Program-made: the position numbers and the translations under genes
Origin: Acidobacteria bacterium UBA7540
Lineage (GTDB): Bacteria > Acidobacteriota > Terriglobia > UBA7540
Reading direction: 5' to 3'
Length of the DNA: 17,621 nucleotides
NCBI GenBank assembly: GCA_002478145.1
Contig: DLMI01000123.1
Location: forward strand, 1 to 17,621
Notes under the pieces: model-generated
The model's database searches: none
Seen by the model: only the letters and a program-made list of their open reading frames with translations
Told to the model about the DNA's origin: nothing
Part shown: positions 1-6,334 of the stretch, piece after piece
Position numbering within the stretch: the stretch's first letter is position 1
Layout of the letters: every line of letters begins with the position of its first letter

Positions 1-389
1 CGATGGATGATGCCCTTGGCGTGGGCAGTGTCCAGCGCATCGGCAATCTGGATGGCCAGGTCCAGCAGTTCGTCCGTCTTGAGCAGTTTCCCGGCAAGGC
101 GCTGCTTCAGGGTCTGCCCCTCCAGCAACTCCATGGCGATGAAAGGCTGGCCCTCGTGCTCATCAATGTCGTAGATCGTGCAGATGCTGGGATGATTGAG
201 GGCAGAAGCAGCGCGCGCTTCGCGCTTGAGCCTCTCCAAAGCCTCATGATCCTTCCCCAATTCCTCGGGCAGGAACTTGAGCGCCACGAAGCGGCCGAGC
301 TTGGTGTCCTTGGCCTTGTAGACGACACCCATGCCGCCGCCGCCCAGCTTCTCCAGGATGCGATAGTGGGAAACGCTCTTGCCTACCAT
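1..389 (-). CDS. Ser/Thr protein kinase, N-terminal part (cut by window edge)
   Basis: Minus-strand frame open from 389 to the window edge, about 129 residues. It reads [19 protein letters not shown], then a glycine-rich loop, the VALKF lysine and [12 protein letters not shown] of helix C, and stops at the HR of the catalytic HRD motif. This is a Hanks-type Ser/Thr kinase closely similar to the full kinase at 8583-11381. An in-frame ATG at 414-416 exists, but it overlaps the putative -10 box (415-420). The ATG at 387-389 is the one conserved with the paralog, so I chose it. Unlike the paralog, this copy has no 57-bp palindromic insert: the segment between LEGQTLK and LLDLA is 12 residues here and 26 there. 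The C-terminal sensor part is outside the window, so its presence is inferred only from the paralog. Confidence 0.93.
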   Translation of the reverse strand, partial: MVGKSVSHYRILEKLGGGGMGVVYKAKDTKLGRFVALKFLPEELGKDHEALERLKREARAASALNHPSICTIYDIDEHEGQPFIAMELLEGQTLKQRLAGKLLKTDELLDLAIQIADALDTAHAKGIIH

Positions 390-414
390 GGCGAGGGTCC
401 CGCCTTTGGTAACC

Positions 415-443
415 ATCTTAGGCTGCGCTCACAGCTAAGTCAA
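415..443 (-). promoter_or_regulatory. Putative sigma70-like promoter of the left kinase
   Basis: On the minus strand TTGACT (443-438), a 17-nt spacer and TAAGAT (420-415). The same boxes and spacing occur upstream of the paralogous kinase at 11406-11434, although the spacer sequences differ. The -10 box overlaps the upstream ATG, so the start at 389 fits better and leaves a leader of only about 20 nt. Confidence 0.55.
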
Positions 444-450
444 CGCGATA

Positions 451-757
451 GGACTATCCGGGACAGTTCAAGTGGCGGAACAGTTCCCAGGAGTGCTGTC
501 TGCAGCAACACCTCTCCGTGCTGGGTCGACCGCGAAGCGGTCCCGGCTGCAAACCAAGGTTTCCCGAAGGGCTCCTATGCGCATCATGGGTGCCGAAGGG
601 ACACAGAATGGATTGGGAATGATAAGTCGGCTTCACGGAAGCTGAGCACTACCAAATGTTTTTGGAAGAGTTCGAGTTTGGAGCTTCGGCTTGGCTTGAT
701 CGTTTCGATTTGGTCCGGCGGGCAGGCTATGAACCTGCATTTCCGATCACAGGGGCT
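451..757 (-). repeat. Dispersed repeat family A, copy 1 (ends in a 3' half tRNA-like sequence)
   Basis: About 260 bp closely matching copy 2 at 2027-2287 (GGACTATCCGGGACAGTTCAAG-type left edge, a shared GAATGGATTGG block, and TTGGAGCTTCGGCTTGGC near the right). The match then runs into the 3' half of a tRNA-like sequence (711-757, minus strand). The left part also matches copy 3 (11442-11620). Copies 1 and 3 both lie immediately upstream of a kinase gene, with homology continuing into the kinase promoter, so these two probably arose by duplication of kinase plus upstream DNA. Copy 2 lies elsewhere. Confidence 0.85.
711..757 (-). pseudogene. 3' half of a tRNA-like sequence (T arm, acceptor strand, CCA)
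   Basis: Minus strand: the CCCTGTG anticodon-loop sequence, then a T arm GCAGG-TTCATAG-CCTGC, acceptor strand CCGCCGG, discriminator A and CCA. It matches the 3' half of the full-length versions at 2285-2358 and 7997-8071. The 5' half (acceptor, D arm) cannot be found to the right of 757, so this is a truncated copy. Confidence 0.6.
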
Positions 758-846
758 GTAGGTCTCCTTCGGGCCGGCGCACGTACCCTGCCCGGCGATC
801 AACGCAGGAAGCGCAGGCCCGGCGGGATGCGGGATGATTTCCATGT

Positions 847-1065
847 TCATGAGAGCATCCCGAAATGCTGGAATGCCTTTTTGATGGCTGGCCGCTTCTC
901 AGGTGGACACGGCTCGACGCGCTCCTCGCCCTGTCGGTTGGGAGCAGCGCCGAGCGGCAATCCGTAAATCTCTTTGCAGTGGGCGATCCAGCAGGTTTTC
1001 GGCTTGAACCCGAACTCCAGCTGCACCCACTTCTGGATTTCCTGATAAGTGGCGGACTCCCGCAT
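847..1065 (-). CDS. Small conserved hypothetical protein (72 aa)
   Basis: Starts MRESATYQEIQKWVQ. It has a basic, Cys/His/Trp-containing core (KTCWIAHCKEIYGLP) and a charged tail (RQGEERVEPCPPEKR) ending KAFQHFGMLS. I recognise the pattern as a small protein found in many bacterial genomes, but I know of no assigned function. The length looks complete. No good Shine-Dalgarno is seen before the ATG at 1063-1065; a weak GGTAGGGTC lies just upstream. The gene stops about 90 bp from the tRNA-like half of repeat copy 1, with no other gene between. Competing ORFs in this stretch are out of frame and compositionally unconvincing. Confidence 0.6.
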   Translation of the reverse strand: MRESATYQEIQKWVQLEFGFKPKTCWIAHCKEIYGLPLGAAPNRQGEERVEPCPPEKRPAIKKAFQHFGMLS

Positions 1066-1532
1066 GAACCGACCCTACCACGTTTCGGAGAAATAGCCAA
1101 ACATACCGTCCTTTATGTTCGGCTTTTCCCTGCCCCGATCCCCCTCGTTGTGCATAACCGCGCACCAACGCGCCGAAAGCACCGGCAGCCCTGACGCCCC
1201 CGCCGTGTTCGCCTTGCCTCTTTGCGTCTGACCCCGAAAGACAGCAGGGCGAAGGCACTTTATGGATTCCCCCCTGCCCGTTGAAGGTGCCGAGCAAAAC
1301 GCGCCTGGAGCGAGAATAAGCCGGTCCAAGCTTCGGGCACACCGATTCCATAAGGCAAGCAGAATCGGCGCGGGCAAAAACCCCGGCGCGGCGCGCCACG
1401 GCCACACGAACACTGCCAAGGCAGATCAAACTGGCGGAGCGCAAAACGTATCTAGCGCAGATTTCATTAAACAGGAAAAGAAGGGACCAGTCAGTGTTGG
1501 TCATCTCATGGAGATCCCCATACCCGCAGAGG
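1066..1532. other. Intergenic stretch without a recognisable gene
   Basis: Several overlapping open frames exist on the minus strand (899-1504 and 1075-1419). Neither shows a motif I recognise, and both are rich in Arg, Ser and Gly as expected for chance frames in GC-rich DNA. It may contain the promoter of the 72-aa gene, but no clear -35/-10 pair stands out. Confidence 0.5.
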
Positions 1533-1649
1533 TTCGTGTTCTACAGTTTCTGCCGAGTGCATCAAACCTCGCGCGTGACTCCCGCGATGGAAGCGGGAAT
1601 CGCGGACCACGTTTGGGAGATCGAAGAGATTGCGGCACTTTTGGGGTAA
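1533..1649 (+). pseudogene. IS1-like transposase, C-terminal remnant 1
   Basis: The frame reads FYSFCRVHQTSRVTPAMEAG, then IADHVWEIEEIAALLG and a stop. The block FCRVHxTxRVTPAMEAG with DHVW is the C-terminal signature of short IS1-like transposases common in soil bacteria. Nothing upstream continues the protein and no inverted repeats are visible, so only about 38 residues remain. A second, diverged remnant is at 3010-3166. Both sit directly before an orphan plus-strand gene. Confidence 0.75.
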
Positions 1650-1690
1650 GGATTAGAATGACTCCTCCACCCCTTTGGAGGTTGATCAAT

Positions 1691-2017
1691 ATGAAAACGC
1701 TCAGACTGACTAGCGACGACTTTGACAAGCTAAGGCAACTCCAGATCAAGCGTGGCTGGAAACGGCTCGCCTTCAGTACAAATTACAGGGAAGAGATATG
1801 GCCTTCGACGCGGTTTGGTCCTGTGCCAATCGAAGAAAGAGAAGAGTTGGGCGGAGTTTGCGCAATGCTAGATCAAGTAGTAGCCGAATATCTCAAAGTG
1901 CGCAGCGAGGGAGGTCGGTTCTTCGTTCAGCGGGATGGCGTTTGGTACGAAGAAGAGGGCTATCTACCTGTGCAGTTCGTGGCCTTCCAGTTCTATGGCT
2001 CCGAAAATTCAAAATGA
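1691..2017 (+). CDS. Hypothetical protein (108 aa)
   Basis: Starts MKTLRLTSDDFDKLRQ. The ATG at 1691 is preceded by GGAGG at 1677-1681, a good Shine-Dalgarno at 9 nt, which is why this start is preferred over the longer open frame from 1262 that would run through the transposase remnant. The protein is acidic and aromatic-rich in its second half (FFVQRDGVWYEEEGYLP). I see no membrane segment, signal peptide or known domain. It stops 10 bp before repeat A copy 2 and looks like an orphan gene stranded between an IS remnant and a repeat. Function unknown. Confidence 0.6.
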   Translation: MKTLRLTSDDFDKLRQLQIKRGWKRLAFSTNYREEIWPSTRFGPVPIEEREELGGVCAMLDQVVAEYLKVRSEGGRFFVQRDGVWYEEEGYLPVQFVAFQFYGSENSK

Positions 2018-2026
2018 GTCACTACC

Positions 2027-2358
2027 GGACTATCCGGGACAGTTCAAGTAGCGGAACAGTTCCCAGGAGTGCTGTCTGCGGCAACACCTCTCCGTGCTGG
2101 GTCGACCATGAAGTGGTCCCGGCTGCAGACCAGAACTTCCCTAAAGGTCGCAGTGAAACTCACGGGCGCTGGGCACACAGAATGGATTGGTAATGAAAAG
2201 TCGGCTTTCACGGAAGCTGAGCACTACCAAGTGTTCTTGGAAGGGTTCGAGTTTGGAGCTTCGGCTTGGCTTGATCGTTTCGATTGGTCCGGCGGGCAGA
2301 GTGTGAGCCTGCGTTTCCCGACACAGGGTCGAGCGTCCTGCATTTAGACGACCGCCGT
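2027..2358 (-). repeat. Dispersed repeat family A, copy 2 (with full tRNA-like head)
   Basis: Closely similar to copy 1 (451-757) along the whole body, with a few small indels. Unlike copy 1 it carries the complete tRNA-like sequence at the right end (2285-2358) and then abuts a DUF488-like gene remnant. Read on the minus strand the order is gene 3' end, tRNA-like sequence, about 260 bp of body. The body itself shows no convincing coding frame: its minus-strand frame is partly shared between copies, but the small indels break it. Confidence 0.85.
2285..2358 (-). pseudogene. tRNA-Gln-like sequence, full length, probably degenerate
   Basis: Minus strand from 2358: acceptor ACGGCGG, TC, D arm GTCT-AAATGCA-GGAC, G, anticodon arm CTCGA-CCCTGTG-TCGGG, AAAC, T arm GCAGG-CTCACAC-TCTGC, acceptor CCGCCGG, discriminator A, then encoded CCA. 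All four stems form, with a few G-T pairs and one or two mismatches. The D arm resembles bacterial tRNA-Gln/Glu (TCGTCTAA...GGAC). The anticodon position reads CTG (Gln). Against function: C instead of U at position 33, no GG in the D loop, and a T loop lacking the TTC core. I take it as a tRNA-derived relic. Confidence 0.55.
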
Positions 2359-2628
2359 TCAAAACAACATCGGCACTTGCGCCGCGCTGGGCTTGCCGTT
2401 CCACTTCGACGGCTGCTGACTGAAGGGAAGTGATTCTGCCCGCTCATGCTCCAGCTCAGGCACGACAATCCCGAGCTTCTCTTCCAGCCATTCTGCTACC
2501 CAGCGCCGATGGCAACGCACATTGAACGGCTCCCAACACAGAATGATGGCATTGGGGCCGAGGTACTCGGCAACCTGCTTTGTGTCCAGCGAATCAAGGC
2601 GCTTGCGGTATCCCCGATTGATTACTTT
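2359..2628 (-). pseudogene. DUF488-like protein, C-terminal remnant
   Basis: Frame open without a start codon from 2628 (an in-frame stop lies at 2629-2631) to the stop at 2361-2359, about 89 residues. It reads RGYRKRLDSLDTKQVAEYLG, then AIILCWEP, the motif CHRRWVAEWLEEK, and a tail with QPSKWNGKPS. The Cys...CHRRxVAEWL pattern is the C-terminal signature of the DUF488 family (function unknown). The usual N-terminal half is missing. The tail QPSKWxGKPS...LF plus stop recurs at 8072-8140. The stop codon touches the 5' end of the tRNA-like sequence in both copies. Confidence 0.65.
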
Positions 2629-2631
2629 TCA

Positions 2632-3009
2632 CTAGGTGGCGAGCGTGTAATACGTGAGGAGCTTCCTGTCAAACGGGGATAGACCGGTGTGGAATTCAAG
2701 AAGGGCGTCCATGAGCAATTGCGGCGGCTTCAGAAATCTCCCACATGGGCGTTATTCAGGGTATAATGGAAATCAGTTAGGATATCTCCTGTTGAAAGTT
2801 GGCTCATCGCTGGAGGATACAGTGGTGAGCCATTTTCATTCCGTGTCATGCGAGCGAGGGCGCACTAGTCTTCCCGGAGTCTCTGAGTTTGGCTGTCACT
2901 TCGTCTTAGGCTCTTTCGACTTTCCGTTGTTCAGCGTGGGGCGGGCGGCTTAGTGGAAACGGACCGAGTTGCAATTCTCAAAACTGCGGGCCAGCAAGAG
3001 ACAGTTCGG
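2632..3009. other. Intergenic stretch, no convincing gene
   Basis: A plus-strand frame (2654-2953, 99 codons) starts in the lost part of the DUF488-like gene and shows no recognisable motif. On the minus strand a short frame reading FHTGLSPFDRKLLTYY might be part of the same broken DUF488-like gene in another phase, but this is too short to decide. Confidence 0.35.
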
Positions 3010-3166
3010 GTGAGAATGGATTGTGCGTTGAGCAAGAAAGGCAAACATCGCCTATTACATGGCGTTCTACAATTTCTGCCGCGTGCACCAAACTCTTAGA
3101 GTTACTCCGGCGATGGAGGCTGGCGTAACTGGTCACGTCTGGACAATTGAAACACTACTGGCGTAA
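3010..3166 (+). pseudogene. IS1-like transposase, C-terminal remnant 2 (frameshifted)
   Basis: A first piece reads RMDCALSKKGK. After a frame change near 3040 the frame continues as AYYMAFYNFCRVHQTLRVTP, then AMEAGVTGHVW and a stop at 3164-3166. The same FCRVHxTxRVTPAMEAG signature as remnant 1 identifies an IS1-like transposase. The coding sequence is disrupted and its N-terminal half is absent, so it is inactive. Confidence 0.75.
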
Positions 3167-3184
3167 GATGCTGGCGGAAAGATA

Positions 3185-3895
3185 TTGGTAATCAAAGGCT
3201 GTTCGGTGCAACTTGGTACTCCTCCACCTACCCCAAAAACTACCCATCCATACTCTACCGCTGCTGTCATCGTGGCTTGCGTTGCGATTATAGGCTATTG
3301 GGGATGGGTTGGGGTCACGATGGTCGATTTGGGAGAGAGGATGGCGAGGGTCGAAACAAACGTGCAACCCTTCGCCCTGAAACAAATTAGCTATTTTGAC
3401 CAAAAAACATTCGAACGTTCGCTTCCACAATTGCGGCAAGTAATCGAGCAATCAAACCCTAAACCCGTGGCGGATCGAGAAACTTTAACAATAATAGCCA
3501 ATAGATTGCGGCAAACCAATGAATCCGCCCCCGATTACTGGCCCACAGTTCTTCAATTCATTCAGTTCGCTAGTTCTGCCTTGACACTGCCAACCGATGT
3601 ACCACCTCCCGGTTCGCGCTACTCGAAAACGAGTAACGTTCTATGCGGCAACACTGTGCATTGCATAGAGGCTGCCCACAGCAATATACTCCTTGATGGC
3701 GGAGACATTCGAGCTTCTCGTTTCGAGAATTGCCGCATCAGATTCACGCAGAATCCCGTAAAAATGAGCCGCGTGCAGTTCATTAATTGCGTTTTCGAAA
3801 TGCCCGTAACAAATGACCCTACACCCTATCTCAAAGATGCTGCCCGCCAATTGCTTGCGTCTAATTTAACATCCGTTTCAATACCATCTTCCTAG
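3185..3895 (+). CDS. Hypothetical membrane-anchored protein (about 236 aa)
   Basis: The frame opens at TTG 3185; GTG 3206 is an alternative. Both precede the single hydrophobic segment (roughly residues 24-46, with AVIVACVAIIGYWGW), so one of them is likely the true start, although no clear ribosome site is seen. A helical stretch follows (about 47-125). The C-terminal third has short alternating segments (ILLDGGDIRASRFENCRIRF, then VQFINCVFEM) reminiscent of the A(D/N)LxX strands of pentapeptide or right-handed beta-helix repeats. The probable topology is one membrane anchor with a soluble domain outside. The base composition is more AT-rich than the flanking kinase and permease genes. I do not recognise the family. 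Confidence 0.55.
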   Translation: MVIKGCSVQLGTPPPTPKTTHPYSTAAVIVACVAIIGYWGWVGVTMVDLGERMARVETNVQPFALKQISYFDQKTFERSLPQLRQVIEQSNPKPVADRETLTIIANRLRQTNESAPDYWPTVLQFIQFASSALTLPTDVPPPGSRYSKTSNVLCGNTVHCIEAAHSNILLDGGDIRASRFENCRIRFTQNPVKMSRVQFINCVFEMPVTNDPTPYLKDAARQLLASNLTSVSIPSS

Positions 3896-3920
3896 CAACA
3901 CACATTTAGGACACTACCAA

Positions 3921-3988
3921 AGCCTCGAATCCACACCAGTCTCGCAACTCTGGACACTGGCTCTGTGTCCTAGAAGGGCGTCATACGC
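3921..3988 (+). repeat. Dispersed repeat family B, copy 4 (short)
   Basis: About 65 bp matching 8379-8445: GAATCCACACC, then CGCAACTCTGGACACTGGCT against CACAACTCTGGATACTGGCT, then GAAGGGCGT. It lies at the truncated 3' end of a HEPN-like remnant, much as copy 1 of this family lies at the truncated end of a kinase gene. Confidence 0.65.
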
Positions 3989-4139
3989 CAAGTGAGTTGT
4001 TTCCGAGTGCGTTGCTCGGCCAGAGGGGCCCGTCCAAGGTGGCTAGATCGTCGGGCGACATGAGATTGAAATGAATCAACAGGGCCTTCATCAATTTTTC
4101 TGCGCAGTGCCCAGCGTGAAAGCAGGCCGCGTCCCGCGA
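3981..4139 (-). pseudogene. Possible HEPN-domain protein remnant
   Basis: The frame reads SRDAACFHAGHCAEKLMKAL, then LIHFNLMSPDDLATLDGPL. The pattern CFHAxxxAEKxxKALL resembles the helix of HEPN-domain proteins (families linked to nucleotidyltransferase or toxin-antitoxin pairs and RNases). Only this helix and a short tail remain. The Rx4-6H catalytic motif is not visible, and the frame runs into repeat B copy 4. No partner nucleotidyltransferase gene is next to it. It could be chance similarity. Confidence 0.4.
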
Positions 4140-4377
4140 CTCAATAGCGCGTGGCTCTCGCGTCGCCCCTGGCGAAGCAAAGCCTTGCAAGGGCCTCATC
4201 CTTTTGCTTCTTGCCATTACTGGGTTAGGCTATGCCACCCCAGTTCGGCACTCCCCCAGGCGTTCTGACGGGCAAAAACAAGTCCGCACGGGTTCATTTC
4301 CACAAAACTTCATCTCCACGCCGCCAAAACCAGTGCGAAAGTACGACAAAGACCGAAAACTCCGAGGGTGGTTGATG

Positions 4378-4397
4378 TTGTGGTGTTGTCCCCACAA
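4378..4397. promoter_or_regulatory. Short inverted repeat (possible operator)
   Basis: TTGTGG and CCACAA are separated by 8 nt, about 90 bp upstream of the putative promoter at 4485-4513. The stretch 4220-4484 otherwise holds no gene. Function unknown; it may be chance. Confidence 0.25.
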
Positions 4398-4484
4398 AAA
4401 CGCAAGATAATGTATAAACCGGGGTAAAACCTCTGAAAAAGCCTATGAATTTTCTAAGAAACCCCCACAACTTGCGAAAATCAG

Positions 4485-4513
4485 TTGACAACCCCCAACC
4501 CCAAGGGTATATG
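4485..4513 (+). promoter_or_regulatory. Sigma70-like promoter upstream of the HTH gene
   Basis: TTGACA at 4485-4490, a 17-nt spacer and TATATG at 4508-4513. This is the clearest consensus-like promoter in the window. It would give a leader of roughly 90 nt before the HTH gene at 4608. Confidence 0.6.
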
Positions 4514-4607
4514 CGTAACAATAGAGAATATGTAATCGCTCTTTTGGTTCAAGTGCTGGTCTTTAGAAGGCATTGGGGGGGAAGAATTCACTCGCGGGGT
4601 TGAACGC

Positions 4608-4817
4608 ATGGCAGAAACCAGAGAGGTCATGGACATCCGGGAAGCGTCGGAGTACTTGGGAGTATCCCGCGAAACGCTTTACAAGTATGCCTATGAGGAG
4701 AAGATTCCTGCTTTCAAGTTAGGTAACCGGTGGAAGTTCAAGAAAACGCTCCTGGACCGTTGGATGGAGACGCAAAGCACGCAATCTGATCATGGTTCCA
4801 CGCGGAAGCAACGCTGA
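4608..4817 (+). CDS. MerR/excisionase-type helix-turn-helix protein (69 aa)
   Basis: MAETREVMDIREASEYLGVS begins an HTH_17 (excisionase-family) domain. The rest follows the family pattern: SRETLYKYA recognition helix, then EEKIPAFKLGNRWKFKK wing and LLDRWM. The domain fills residues 7-58 and is followed by a polar tail. Such proteins bind DNA as small regulators or recombination directionality factors; this one has no integrase beside it. A pilM 5' fragment follows 23 bp downstream in the same direction, so it was probably co-transcribed with a type IV pilus gene, and a regulatory role is more likely than excision. An internal ATG at 4629 with GAGAGG just before it is an alternative start. 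Confidence 0.85.
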   Translation: MAETREVMDIREASEYLGVSRETLYKYAYEEKIPAFKLGNRWKFKKTLLDRWMETQSTQSDHGSTRKQR

Positions 4818-4840
4818 CCGCTCGATAGGGAGCAAGGCCC

Positions 4841-4975
4841 ATGTTTGGAATGGGGAAAGCGAAGGGCTTGGTAGGGCTGGATGTCGGATCAAGCGCCGTC
4901 AAAGCCGTCGAGCTAAAGAAGCGGGGAGATTCTTACGAACTGGTCAACTTCGGGTTGGAGCTTCCGGGACAGTAA
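4841..4975 (+). pseudogene. pilM: pilM 5' fragment (44 codons, truncated)
   Basis: From ATG 4841, preceded by AGGGAG at 4828-4833, the frame reads MFGMGKAKGLVGLDVGSSAV, KAVELKKRGD and YELVNFGLELPGQ, then TAA. The GLVGLDVGSSAVKAVEL block is the phosphate-1 (actin-like ATPase) N-terminus of PilM, the cytoplasmic inner-membrane platform protein of type IV pili. PilM is normally about 350 residues, so almost all of it is missing. None of the rest is recognisable in any frame before the regulator at 5233, and no pilN, pilO or pilP follows. The fragment keeps an intact start and ribosome site, so a 44-aa peptide could still be made. Confidence 0.75.
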
Positions 4976-5232
4976 TGGCCGGGTCATCCGTTGGAGCTGC
5001 CCCGGCGAGTCGAGGGGGATGGGCGCCACGATTGACGAGTACGAAATCCGGCCCACGCGCACGCAAGCTATTTGACGCTCTCCAAACAGAGGATGCAAGA
5101 TTCCTGGCGATTCAGCCATCATGCACGGCGCGGTGGTAGTGCATTCCCAAAGACCAATCAAGAGCTCCAGGGGCGGCGCGTCGTGGAGGCAGATCGCCCT
5201 TGCAAACAGGTGGCATTGGGACGTGGTTCTGG

Positions 5233-5952
5233 ATGAGCCTCCGCAATGGCGGGAAGAAAAAGATCCGGGTTCTCATAGCCGACCGTGAAGGCATCTTCAG
5301 GTTTGGACTGCAAAAGCTCTTCGCGGTGGAGGATGACCTGCGCGTCGTCGCGCAAGCCCAGTCCGCCGCGCAGTTGATCGAACTGACGAAATCCCTGCGG
5401 CCTCATCTGTATTTTATTCAGGCGGAAATCATAACGGAAGCGGGCGGCAATCTGCTCGAGGACATTCGTCGAGAGGCGCCTAAGTGTAAAATCGTGGTCA
5501 CGTCCTCCTCAATAGCTGAAGAAGACGAGGCCATGCGATTCATCCAGTTGGGGGCTTCGGGCATCATTCTTAAGTCAGTGGAACCGTCGCTGTTCGTTAA
5601 GTGTGCTCGCAAGGTAGTTTGGGAGAACGAAGTCTGGTTGCCACATCAGCAGGTTGCCCGCATAGCGAAGATTGCGGAAACGAGTGCTTCCCGACCACTA
5701 AGACCCGTAGATACGTTGACGCAGAGAGAGAAGACAATAATCAGCTACCTGATGCAGGGATGGCGAAATCGGGAAGTCGCCCAGCATCTGTCCATTACCG
5801 AACAAACGGTGAAGAATCACCTAAGGTCAATCTACGATAAAGTTGGGGTTTCGGACCGTCTGGAGTTGGTGCTTTACGCCATCCATCAGAAAATGCTACT
5901 TCCCCCCGTACAACCGCCTCAGGCTGGGGCTCGCGCGAATCCTGCCCATTAG
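5233..5952 (+). CDS. NarL/FixJ-type response regulator with degenerate receiver
   Basis: 239 residues from ATG 5233; a longer frame from TTG 5200 is less likely. Residues 11-125 fold like a CheY receiver (IRVLIADREG; conserved T90 and K114 in TSSS and GIILKS). Residues 162-219 are a LuxR-type HTH (LTQREKTIISYLMQGWRNRE, then TEQTVKNHLRSIYDKVGVSD). The phospho-accepting aspartate is replaced by Gln (LYFIQAE, Q63) and the second acidic-pocket residue by Arg (ADR, R18), so it is probably not phosphorylated in the normal way. It is a cytoplasmic DNA-binding regulator. No histidine kinase is adjacent. The upstream partner in the same direction is the HTH/pilM fragment unit, about 260 bp away. No strong ribosome site is seen. 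Confidence 0.92.
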   Translation: MSLRNGGKKKIRVLIADREGIFRFGLQKLFAVEDDLRVVAQAQSAAQLIELTKSLRPHLYFIQAEIITEAGGNLLEDIRREAPKCKIVVTSSSIAEEDEAMRFIQLGASGIILKSVEPSLFVKCARKVVWENEVWLPHQQVARIAKIAETSASRPLRPVDTLTQREKTIISYLMQGWRNREVAQHLSITEQTVKNHLRSIYDKVGVSDRLELVLYAIHQKMLLPPVQPPQAGARANPAH

Positions 5953-6263
5953 TATTACACGGTTGCATTCCATGAACGCGGAATGATGCAAAGACCAATG
6001 AGAATGGGCTTTGGAGCGCGGTTTGGTGCTTGCCAGAAGTTCGTGAAAACTGATTCGACGGAAAGCTCCATTTGTCAGTACTCCAACCTGAACGTGACAG
6101 AGTGATATTAGCAGGATGTTGCGTACCCCTCTTCGGCTCTTCGTCGTGGCCCCGGCTCGCCGGGGGAAAATCCTGGAATGTCTGGCGCCGAACTGGCTTG
6201 TCCCCATGTCCGTGATCGGAACCTATCCCGCCCTGCATCGGGTAGTCGGCCTTCACAACCTGG

Positions 6264-6334
6264 CCCGACCTGTCCCGACCTGTCCCGATGTCTTTGATCG
6301 GGATGCCTTTGATGGGGAGGCTTTTGATCGGGAA
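6264..6334. repeat. Short tandem repeats (10-bp and 15-bp units)
   Basis: CCCGACCTGT occurs twice and then in part (from 6264). It is followed by about three 15-bp units of the form CTTTGATCGGGATGC (6290-6334). On the minus strand the 15-bp unit would encode a repeated PIK pentapeptide in an otherwise unconvincing frame. Confidence 0.7.

Noticed and set aside
899..1504. Long minus-strand open frame (201 codons) and the overlapping 1075-1419 frame
   Set aside because: They overlap the better 72-aa gene in another frame, have no recognisable motif or ribosome site, and are Arg/Gly/Ser-rich as chance frames in GC-rich DNA are.
3981..4139. Complete HEPN/MNT toxin-antitoxin pair
   Set aside because: Only one helix of a HEPN-like protein is left, without its catalytic motif, and no nucleotidyltransferase gene is adjacent.
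4608..4817. Excisionase of an integrated element
   Set aside because: The HTH_17 fold fits an excisionase, but there is no integrase or att pair around it and it directly precedes a pilM start, so a regulatory role is more likely.
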